From contig NZ_CP010892.1 of the NCBI RefSeq assembly GCF_000931465.1, positions 2,937,388 to 3,001,387 of the forward strand: DNA of 64,000 nt. The letters run 5' to 3'. The notes under the pieces are model-generated. The model did no database searches. It had not been told where the DNA came from and was given only the letters and a program-made list of their open reading frames with translations. Each line of letters begins with the position of its first letter. Position 1 is the stretch's first letter. The translations under genes were made by a program, and so were the position numbers. The DNA is from Pseudomonas sp. MRSN 12121 (GTDB lineage: Bacteria > Pseudomonadota > Gammaproteobacteria > Pseudomonadales > Pseudomonadaceae). Shown here piece by piece: positions 45,023-51,998 of this stretch.

Positions 45023-45790
45023 TTAGAACTTATCTTTCCAAGCCCGCAACGCCGCAAAAACCGCACTCTGAGCCCGGTTATCGAGGCCGCTCCGTTCGTC
45101 CGCTTTTTGTTTAACGGATGTTTCGCCGGTGCGCAGGAACGGGTTGGTGAGTTTTTCCAGGGCCAGGGTGGAGGGCAGGGTCATGCGGCCGGTTTCCCGC
45201 AGTTCGCTGACTTTTTGCAGGCGCTCGGCGATGTCCGGGTTGTCCGGCTCCACGGCCTGGGCAAAACGCAGGTTGCTCAGGGTGTATTCGTGGGTGCAGT
45301 ACACCAGGGTGCCTTCGGGCAGGGCCGCCAGGCGGCTCAGCGAATGGTGCATCTGTTCCGGGGTGCCCTCGAACAGGCGTCCGCAGCCACCGGCGAACAG
45401 GGTGTCGCCGCAAAACAGCAGGCCGTGATGGTAATAGGCAATATGCCCCAGGGTATGCCCGGGTACCGCGTAGATGTCGAAGTCCCAACCGAGAATGCTG
45501 GCCCGGTCGTTGTCGTTCAGGGCCACGTCGCGCCCCGGGATGTTCTCGTTGGCCGGGCCCCAGACCGTGGCGCCGCTGGCTGCTTTCAGCTGTTCGACAC
45601 CGCCGACGTGGTCGTGGTGGTGATGGGTCACCAGGATATCGCTCAGGGCCCAGCCCGGGTGCCGCGTCAGCCAGTCCTGCACCGGGGCGGCGTCGCCCGG
45701 GTCGACCACCGCGCAGCGTTGCTGGCGATGATCCTGTAACAACCAGATGTAGTTATCGGTGAACGCGGGCAGGGCACTGATCTGTATCAT
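45023..45790 (-). CDS. gloB: Hydroxyacylglutathione hydrolase (glyoxalase II)
   Basis: A 255-residue metallo-beta-lactamase-fold enzyme that hydrolyses S-lactoylglutathione, the second step of methylglyoxal detoxification. The metal motif THHHHDH (T55-H61) is intact, with [10 protein letters not shown] and [16 protein letters not shown]. Start 45790 (MIQISALP) is the family start. It is divergent from the methyltransferase gene by 65 bp, as in P. aeruginosa. Confidence 0.95.
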   Translation of the reverse strand: MIQISALPAFTDNYIWLLQDHRQQRCAVVDPGDAAPVQDWLTRHPGWALSDILVTHHHHDHVGGVEQLKAASGATVWGPANENIPGRDVALNDNDRASILGWDFDIYAVPGHTLGHIAYYHHGLLFCGDTLFAGGCGRLFEGTPEQMHHSLSRLAALPEGTLVYCTHEYTLSNLRFAQAVEPDNPDIAERLQKVSELRETGRMTLPSTLALEKLTNPFLRTGETSVKQKADERSGLDNRAQSAVFAALRAWKDKF

Positions 45791-45855
45791 CGTTGGAGTC
45801 GCCAAGCGGAAAACATTGGCGCATCTTAGAACTTCTTGGCGGGTTGGAGAATGCA

Positions 45856-46620
45856 ATGACCGATAAAGCGTTCGCTCAGGCCGATCCTGACTGGCTGGCC
45901 CTGATCAGCTCGGCCCGTGAGTGGCTGTCCGGGCCATTGGGGCAATTTCTGCTGGATGAAGAGCGGCGCATGCTCGACGACGAGCTGGGGCGTTTCTTCG
46001 GCGGTTACCTGGTGCATTACGGCCCGTCGGCGCAGACCCCGCCCGCCGCGCCCCAGGTGCAGCGCAACGTGCGCCTGGGCGCGCCGTTGCCCGGCGTCGA
46101 GATCGTCTGCGAGGAACAGGCCTGGCCGCTTACCGAGCATGCCGCCGATGTGGTGGTGCTGCAGCACGGCCTGGATTTCTGCCTGTCGCCCCATGGCCTG
46201 CTGCGCGAGGCCGCCAGCGCCGTGCGGCCGGGCGGGCACCTGTTGATCATCGGGATCAATCCCTGGAGCAGTTGGGGCCTGCGCCATGTGTTCGCCCATG
46301 ACGCCCTGCGCCAGGCGCGCTGCATTTCGCCGTCGCGGGTCGCCGACTGGCTGAACCTGCTGGGCTTCGCGCTGGAGAAACGCCGCTTCGGGTGCTATCG
46401 TCCGCCGCTTGCTTCGCCAGCCTGGCAGGCCCGGCTGGCCGGCTGGGAGCGCAAGGCCGGCGATTGGCAACTGTCCGGCGGCGGCTTCTACCTGCTGGTG
46501 GCGCGCAAGATAGTGGTGGGCCTGCGCCCGGTGCGCCAGGTACGCCGCGAGCCGATGGGCAAGCTGGTGCCGTTGCCGATGGCCAAGGTCAACCGCCGGC
46601 ACAGCGAACCTCCTCTTTAA
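45856..46620 (+). CDS. SAM-dependent methyltransferase (PA1814-like)
   Basis: A 254-residue class I methyltransferase. [40 protein letters not shown] (in parts) holds the post-I motifs; the usual GxGxG loop is poorly kept (near [11 protein letters not shown]). GGAG precedes the ATG. It is conserved between gloB and rnhA in pseudomonads and in many gamma-proteobacteria, but its substrate is not established. The ORF could extend 21 codons upstream without support. Confidence 0.85.
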   Translation: MTDKAFAQADPDWLALISSAREWLSGPLGQFLLDEERRMLDDELGRFFGGYLVHYGPSAQTPPAAPQVQRNVRLGAPLPGVEIVCEEQAWPLTEHAADVVVLQHGLDFCLSPHGLLREAASAVRPGGHLLIIGINPWSSWGLRHVFAHDALRQARCISPSRVADWLNLLGFALEKRRFGCYRPPLASPAWQARLAGWERKAGDWQLSGGGFYLLVARKIVVGLRPVRQVRREPMGKLVPLPMAKVNRRHSEPPL

Positions 46621-46622
46621 TT

Positions 46623-46646
46623 CGGCCGGGCCCAGTCAGCCCGGCC
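46623..46646. terminator. GC-rich hairpin between the methyltransferase and rnhA genes
   Basis: Arms GGCCGGGC and GCCCGGCC around CCAGTCA, without a T run. It may act as a weak terminator or mRNA end. Confidence 0.45.
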
Positions 46647-46703
46647 TTGGCGTTGCCGATCGACGATCGGCGAGCCACAGGTATTTTCGATTGGAAGTCT
46701 GGC

Positions 46704-47156
46704 ATGAGCGATAGCGTAGAAATCTTCACCGACGGCGCCTGCAAGGGCAATCCTGGCCCGGGGGGCTGGGGCGCGTTGCTGGTGTTCAAGGGCGTGGAGA
46801 AGGAACTCTGGGGCGGCGAGGCCAACACCACCAACAACCGCATGGAGCTGATGGCGGCGATCCGTGGCCTGGAGGAGCTCAAGCGCGAGTGCCAGGTGAT
46901 CCTGGTCACCGACTCGCAGTACGTGATGAAGGGCATCAACGAGTGGATGGCCAACTGGAAAAAGCGTGGCTGGAAGACCGCCGCCAAGGAGCCGGTGAAG
47001 AATGCCGACCTGTGGCAACAGCTCGACGAGCAGGTCAATCGTCACCAGGTCACCTGGAAGTGGGTGCGCGGCCATACCGGGCACCACGGCAACGAGCGGG
47101 CCGACCAGTTGGCCAACCGCGGTGTCGACGAAGTGCGCGGCTACAAGCAGGTCTGA
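46704..47156 (+). CDS. rnhA: Ribonuclease HI
   Basis: A 150-residue type 1 RNase H that removes RNA from RNA-DNA hybrids. Catalytic residues D10 ([13 protein letters not shown]), E48 (NNRMEL), D70 (LVTDSQYV) and the C-terminal D in [10 protein letters not shown] are present, with the basic handle region [17 protein letters not shown] precedes the ATG. In P. aeruginosa rnhA is next to dnaQ; here dnaQ lies 12 kb away. Confidence 0.97.
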   Translation: MSDSVEIFTDGACKGNPGPGGWGALLVFKGVEKELWGGEANTTNNRMELMAAIRGLEELKRECQVILVTDSQYVMKGINEWMANWKKRGWKTAAKEPVKNADLWQQLDEQVNRHQVTWKWVRGHTGHHGNERADQLANRGVDEVRGYKQV

Positions 47157-47183
47157 TCGACCGACCGATGCCCCGCGGGGGCA

Positions 47184-48134
47184 TCAATCACAGCGCGGCG
47201 GCCATTCGAGCTGCCGTTTCACAGCCCCCATGGCGCGGGGCGAATCCACCAGCACCGCCTCCATGTTCAGGCAGGCGGCTGCGCGGTAATCCTCGGCCGT
47301 ATTGACCCCTATCGCCAGCAAGGCCACCTTGCCCCGGGACTGGAAACAGTCGACCGCGGCGGGTGTCCAGAGCAGGGCGTTCGCCTTCGAGCGGGCCTCG
47401 CCCAGGGTAAAGGTCTCGACCAGTTGCACCGCGCGCCGATATTCGAAGGCCGCCCAACTGCCGGGCGCTGGCGGCAGGGTGCAGCTATGGGCCAGGGCGA
47501 CATTGGCCAGGCGATCCCGGGTCGCGTCCCGGGACTCGAACAGCCGCGCCTGCGGATAGGCGGCGAATGCCTGCTGGTAGCTGGCATCGGTGGAGTAGAT
47601 CAGCACCCGTCGCCAGGCGTGCAGGCGCTCCAGCAACTGGGCCACCGCCTTGGCCTGGGGCGCGGCGGGCAAGGCTTTCATGTCGAGAATCACCGGTACC
47701 GTCTCGGGGATCGCCGCCAGGGCCTGCTCCAGCGACGGGATGTTCACCGCCTGGCTGCGATAGGGATAGGTCACTTGGCCATCGGCCGCGGTCTGCTTGA
47801 AGTTCCAGCCGGCATTGAGCTTCTGCAACTGCGCCAGGGTTTTCTCGCTGACCGTGCCGGACTCCGCGGTATTGGCGTTCAGGTCGGCCGGTCGATAGAG
47901 CACGGGCACGCCGTCGCGGCTCAGTTGCACCGTCAGCCAGAGCATGTCGACGCCATTAGCCAGGGCATTGTCGATGGCCAGCAGGGTGTTTTCCGGAAAG
48001 TCCGCGGCGCCGCCGCGATGGGCGACGAGCAGGGGGCGTTGCCCTGTGTCGGGATCGCTGGGCGGAACGGAGGAGCAACCGCTGATGAAGGCTGTGGCCA
48101 GCAGCGATGCGATGATCTGTCGGGTTTGAATCAT
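47184..48134 (-). CDS. Glycerophosphodiester phosphodiesterase-like lipoprotein with altered active site
   Basis: A 316-residue lipoprotein (lipobox AFISGC, Cys20). The GDPD fold begins PLLVAHRGGAADFPENTLLAI, keeping His39, Arg40 and Glu48. The next motif is GVDMLWLTVQLSRDGVPVLYRP, where the usual E and D become Trp66/Thr68 and the second catalytic His-Asp become Arg81-Pro82. Catalysis therefore looks impaired. GGGAG precedes the ATG. It is convergent with rnhA, with a GCCCC/GGGGC hairpin at 47172-47186. A binding or structural role is possible. Confidence 0.75.
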   Translation of the reverse strand: MIQTRQIIASLLATAFISGCSSVPPSDPDTGQRPLLVAHRGGAADFPENTLLAIDNALANGVDMLWLTVQLSRDGVPVLYRPADLNANTAESGTVSEKTLAQLQKLNAGWNFKQTAADGQVTYPYRSQAVNIPSLEQALAAIPETVPVILDMKALPAAPQAKAVAQLLERLHAWRRVLIYSTDASYQQAFAAYPQARLFESRDATRDRLANVALAHSCTLPPAPGSWAAFEYRRAVQLVETFTLGEARSKANALLWTPAAVDCFQSRGKVALLAIGVNTAEDYRAAACLNMEAVLVDSPRAMGAVKRQLEWPPRCD

Positions 48135-48321
48135 GGGGGACTCCCGGCATGGACGGACCGGCAAGGCGGTACATCGGCAAGTGGATGCTCGACCACGACA
48201 AAGCCCTTGGCCGGTGCGTCAGGGGGAGTACGGTAGCGCACTACCGCGGGTCGAGCACGCTCATTTGAAGAACGCATTCGGCACAGGTTAAATTAGCCGC
48301 CCACCATCGCCGAAGCCCGTC

Positions 48322-49236
48322 ATGTCTGCCGCATCCGATGCCGATACGCTGGAGTTCCTGCGCGAGTCGCTGGACACCGAACCTGAAGGCTTGAGTTATA
48401 GCCCGCAGGGCATTACCCAGATGATTCACCGGCCCCTGCCGCCCTGGGGTGTGATCGAGTGTGTGCGGGTGGCTGAGCAGCCGCATCGGTTCGAGATGCG
48501 TCGCAGCCAGCATCAATTTGTGCTCTACCATCAAGGCGCTGTCAGTGATGGTGAGGTCAGCATCGATGGCCAGCGCATGGCAGGGGCCCGGATGCTCGAC
48601 CAGGTCATCGATTTCGTGCCCGCAGGGGTAGTGTTCGAGGGCTGGACGGGCGAGCGGGCCCGGATAGGTTATGTCCTGGTATCCATCGATGACGAGCAAC
48701 TAAGCGAGATTTCTCCGGCCTACCAACCCCAGCAGAACCTCAACCCGCTGATCAGTTGCCATGATGTGTTCCTGCGAGGGCTGTTGGAGCGCCTGTACCG
48801 AGTCACGCGTGCAGCCGGCACCGAGACGCTGTATCTGGAGTCCCTGGTCATGCTGTTGATGTACGAGGTCTGCAAGTTGCAACAGTTGCCCGACAACCTG
48901 CCGGCCAGCGACGGAATGCTGGGGGTGCAACAGCGCCAGCGCCTGGACGACTACATTCGCTCGGCGCTGGCCAGTGATGTACGCCTGGCGGACATGTCGA
49001 ACGTCGTCAACTTGAGCCCCTATCATTTTTCTCGGGTGTTTCGACGTTCTTACGGGATGTCGCCGTATCAGTACCTGCTGCACTGCCGGATCGAGCGGGC
49101 CAAGGCGCTGATCAGCACCAGCGATCGCAGCCTGTTGCAGATTGCCCTGGATACCGGGTTTGCCGGTGCCAGCCAGTTCTCCCGCACCTTCCGGCGCATT
49201 GTCGGTCTTGCGCCGAGCGAGCTGCGCCGGCCCTGA
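48322..49236 (+). CDS. AraC-family transcriptional regulator
   Basis: A 304-residue regulator. A divergent N-terminal sensor (residues 1-195) precedes the C-terminal AraC domain: DVRLADMSNVVNLSPYHFSRVFRRSYGMSPYQYLL in parts and SLLQIALDTGFAGASQFSRTFRRIVGLAPSELRR. It is upstream of and in line with the alcohol dehydrogenase and the NTF2-like gene, so probably activates them. Base composition here looks a little lower in GC than in the flanking genes by eye. Confidence 0.9.
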   Translation: MSAASDADTLEFLRESLDTEPEGLSYSPQGITQMIHRPLPPWGVIECVRVAEQPHRFEMRRSQHQFVLYHQGAVSDGEVSIDGQRMAGARMLDQVIDFVPAGVVFEGWTGERARIGYVLVSIDDEQLSEISPAYQPQQNLNPLISCHDVFLRGLLERLYRVTRAAGTETLYLESLVMLLMYEVCKLQQLPDNLPASDGMLGVQQRQRLDDYIRSALASDVRLADMSNVVNLSPYHFSRVFRRSYGMSPYQYLLHCRIERAKALISTSDRSLLQIALDTGFAGASQFSRTFRRIVGLAPSELRRP

Positions 49237-49398
49237 GGGCGAAGTCAGCAAGAAACATCAACACAACAGCAAACGCTGCAAAGCCCGCGTGGGGCCCGCT
49301 GGTTAGTCTGCTCCTCACTGACCGTCGGTGCCCCGCCAAGTAGGGCTGGAGCGACCTGACTGTTGCATTTGTCGATGTGTTTGCTGAGAGACGCTCCC

Positions 49399-50502
49399 AT
49401 GAAAATTCTTGCTGCCGTGACCGAGGGTCAAGGCCCTCTATTCGATCTGCGCCACCTGCGACTGGGTACTCCGCGCAGCGGCGAAGTCCTGGTAAAAATC
49501 ATCGCCACTGGCATCTGCCATACCGATCTTGCGGTCCGCGACCGGCAGATCGAGGTCACCATGCCGGTAGTCCTGGGCCATGAAGGCGCAGGAGTGATCA
49601 CGCAGGTGGGCGACAACGTCGGTCATTTGCGGGTCGGTGACAAGGTCATCCTCTCCCTCGGCTCCTGTGGCCAGTGCAGTCATTGCGCCAGTGGGCTGCC
49701 GACCTATTGCGACCAGCATTTCGACTACAACTGGAAGGCCTCGCGGGCTGACGGCACGGTGGCGCTGGATGACGACGGGCAACCGGTGCATAGCCACTTT
49801 TTCGGCCAGTCTTCCTTTGCCAGTCATGCCGTAGTCTCCGCCAGCAGTGTGATCAAGGTCGCGGAGGATGTGCCGCTGGAATTTCTCGGCCCCTTTGGCT
49901 GCGGCATCATGACGGGCGCCGGAGCAGTGATGAACACTCTGAAGCCCGCACCCGGCACCGCGCTGGTGGTGTTCGGCATGGGGGCGGTGGGCCTGAGTGC
50001 GGTTATGGCCGCACGGGCGATCGGTTGCTACCCGATCATCGTCGTGGACCGGCACCCGTCTCGCCTGGCCCTGGCCGAGGAAGTCGGCGCCAGCCACCTG
50101 ATTGACGCCAACGAGGATGATCCGGTGCAACGGATCATGACGCTGACGGCAGGCCGGGGAGTGCCCTGTGTACTGGAGTGCGCCGGTCACGTGGCGGTGA
50201 TGGCCGATGCCGTCAAGGTGCTGGAGGAGGGTGGGCAGGCGCTGCTGACGGGAGTGGTCGCGCCTGGAACACCGTTACCGTTGGACATCATGCATCTGAT
50301 CCGTGGTCGTAGCGTGCGTGGCAGCATCATGGGCGATGCCGCGCCATCGGTGTTCCTGCCCAGGCTGGTGGCGTTGTTCCAGCAAGGCCGCTTCCCGGTG
50401 GACAAGATGATGCGCTTCTACGATTTACGCGATATCAACCTGGCGGTTTCCGACCTCGAGTCGGGCAGCACCATCAAAGCCGTGCTGCGTATGCCGCACT
50501 GA
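49399..50502 (+). CDS. Zinc-dependent alcohol dehydrogenase (MDR)
   Basis: A 367-residue medium-chain dehydrogenase. Catalytic zinc ligands are C40 (ATGICHTD), H61/E62 (GHEGAG); structural zinc cysteines are C90, C93, C96, C104. VFGMGAVGLSAVMAA is the NAD-binding loop. It resembles aryl-/benzyl-alcohol dehydrogenases (XylB type). Start 49399 after GAGAG. With the AraC gene and the exported NTF2 protein, an inducible alcohol pathway is likely; the alcohol is unknown. Confidence 0.92.
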   Translation: MKILAAVTEGQGPLFDLRHLRLGTPRSGEVLVKIIATGICHTDLAVRDRQIEVTMPVVLGHEGAGVITQVGDNVGHLRVGDKVILSLGSCGQCSHCASGLPTYCDQHFDYNWKASRADGTVALDDDGQPVHSHFFGQSSFASHAVVSASSVIKVAEDVPLEFLGPFGCGIMTGAGAVMNTLKPAPGTALVVFGMGAVGLSAVMAARAIGCYPIIVVDRHPSRLALAEEVGASHLIDANEDDPVQRIMTLTAGRGVPCVLECAGHVAVMADAVKVLEEGGQALLTGVVAPGTPLPLDIMHLIRGRSVRGSIMGDAAPSVFLPRLVALFQQGRFPVDKMMRFYDLRDINLAVSDLESGSTIKAVLRMPH

Positions 50503-50634
50503 GTGCCGGCCACGGCCGTGGCTCACGCTCTATAAACCCGAATTCTTCCCTGGCAGCCAAGCGCCGGGAGAGTCGCACCCGCCTGTCGGGCAACCTAGTG
50601 GGCCAGGCCCACGATCAAACCTAATGGAGAAACA

Positions 50635-51204
50635 ATGATGAAGAAGATTCGTGGATGGTGGTTCGTTGTGCTGGCGAGCATGCTGTTCGCCAGCATCGCG
50701 AGTGCGAAAGTGCAGGGCGAAATCAAGAGTAAGGACGGGTTGTATTACCTGACCGAGGGCTACACCGCGGCACAGGTGGCGGATTTCTACTGGCGAAGTC
50801 TCAATGGCTGGTCCGAGCATCCGGAGCAGTTGGCCAAATACTACACCGCGGATAGTACCTTCGAGCTGGCTTATGCTCCCGTTGCCGATTTTCCCAACAG
50901 TGGTTTCAAGCGTGTCAATCGCGGGCGACAGGAAATGACCGACTACTTCACCAATTTCAGCAAGCAGCTCGGCAGCCTGAAATACAGCGCCCCCGGTAGC
51001 TGGACGATTCTGCAGACTACCGACAAGAATACCTATGTGTTCGAGTACAGCAGCGATGGCGTTATCCGGGCCAGTGGCAAGCCCTATCACCAGAACTTCA
51101 TTGCCATCCTGCGTATGAGTAACGGCCAGATCCAGCATGTGCGTGAGTACTACGATCCCTATGTGGCCCTGCGAGACTTCAATCTGATCCAGAAGACCCA
51201 ATAA
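50635..51204 (+). CDS. Exported NTF2-like (SnoaL-type) protein
   Basis: A 189-residue protein with a signal peptide (KIRGWWFVVLASMLFASIASA) and an NTF2-like cone fold: AAQVADFYWRSLNGWSEHPEQLAKYYTADSTFE in parts, then YSSDGVIRASGKPYHQNFIAILRMSNGQIQHVREYYDP. SnoaL/ketosteroid-isomerase relatives isomerise or bind small hydrophobic ligands. The tandem ATGATG has GGAG 5 bp before the first and 8 bp before the second, so 50638 may be the used start. It follows the dehydrogenase by 132 bp. Confidence 0.8.
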   Translation: MMKKIRGWWFVVLASMLFASIASAKVQGEIKSKDGLYYLTEGYTAAQVADFYWRSLNGWSEHPEQLAKYYTADSTFELAYAPVADFPNSGFKRVNRGRQEMTDYFTNFSKQLGSLKYSAPGSWTILQTTDKNTYVFEYSSDGVIRASGKPYHQNFIAILRMSNGQIQHVREYYDPYVALRDFNLIQKTQ

Positions 51205-51210
51205 TCGACC

Positions 51211-51242
51211 GATGACCCGGGGGCGGTGGCTTCCGGGTCATG
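51211..51242. terminator. Hairpin between convergent genes
   Basis: Arms ATGACCCGG and CCGGGTCAT around 14 bp, with no T run. It lies between the NTF2-like and DUF2388 genes and could end transcripts on both strands. Confidence 0.5.
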
Positions 51243-51249
51243 GCGTGTG

Positions 51250-51573
51250 TCATAGCGTCAGGATGGCCGCAGCCAGTTGCAGGTCCGAATGAAGGGGGTG
51301 CCCGAGCGCTTCGCGGATATACCTCAAGGCCGCTTCCAACTGGGCGCCGCGAATATCGCCCGCGCTGGCGACAAAGCTGGCGGCGTCGCTCTTGGCCGCG
51401 AGAACCAGTTTGTCGTCCTTGAACGAACTGGTGGCCTTGGAGCTGCTTTCGGTGCTGCTCAAGGCCATGCTCATGGTGATATCGGTGCTGATCACCAGGC
51501 TAGTGGCCTGGCCGCTGCTGGCCAACAGGCAGGCGCAGAACAGTAACGGGAGTCGGATGGTATGGGGTGTCAT
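51250..51573 (-). CDS. DUF2388 exported protein
   Basis: A 107-residue protein. A signal peptide (LPLLFCACLLASSGQA) precedes SLVISTDITMSMALSSTESSSKATSSFKDDKLVLAAKSDAASFVAS (in parts) and the conserved end IRGAQLEAALRYIRE. DUF2388 proteins are small secreted or periplasmic proteins found mainly in Pseudomonas, of unknown function. Its ribosome site is weak. Confidence 0.85.
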   Translation of the reverse strand: MTPHTIRLPLLFCACLLASSGQATSLVISTDITMSMALSSTESSSKATSSFKDDKLVLAAKSDAASFVASAGDIRGAQLEAALRYIREALGHPLHSDLQLAAAILTL

Positions 51574-51734
51574 GACAGGGAAAGTCCGCAGGAAATATCG
51601 GCGGGCACCCTAACAAGGCCCCGGGCGGCGAACTTTATGAGCTTTGCTAATGATTGTTAAAAACTGCGCAACGAGCGCTCGCCCGCGGGCAAAAGTGACA
51701 GCTCGACCTTGGCTGGTCAGAGCCTCGGGAACGG

Positions 51735-51762
51735 CCCTTGGCCTGTGCGCACAGGCCAAGGG
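51735..51762. terminator. Strong perfect hairpin after the formate dehydrogenase operon
   Basis: Thirteen-bp arms CCCTTGGCCTGTG and CACAGGCCAAGGG with a CG loop, 15 bp after the fdsD stop. No T run follows on the minus strand, so it may be a processing or partial termination site. Confidence 0.6.
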
Positions 51763-51776
51763 TGTTGCATGCGGCG

Positions 51777-51998
51777 CTAAGCCTCCCAGCCTGCGCCGCT
51801 GACCGCCGCCTGCGCCAGAGGGTGCAAATCCGCCCCCTGGTGCTCGGTTTGCCAGGCCAGCAGTTCCTTGCGCATGCCGGGCGTCCAGAACATCTGCAAA
51901 TGGTTGCGCACGCTGAGCACTGCTTGTTGCTGGTCCGGTTCGCCGGCGAAGTACTGGGCGATCTGGTTGGCCATTTTGATCAGGTTGGCGGTGCTCAT
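51777..51998 (-). CDS. fdsD: Formate dehydrogenase delta subunit
   Basis: A 73-residue protein starting MSTANLIKMANQIAQYFAGE, the FdsD family motif, ending in WQTEHQGADLHPLAQAAVSG. FdsD helps assemble the soluble NAD-dependent formate dehydrogenase. Its ATG overlaps the alpha-subunit stop (51995-51998). Confidence 0.9.
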   Translation of the reverse strand: MSTANLIKMANQIAQYFAGEPDQQQAVLSVRNHLQMFWTPGMRKELLAWQTEHQGADLHPLAQAAVSGAGWEA

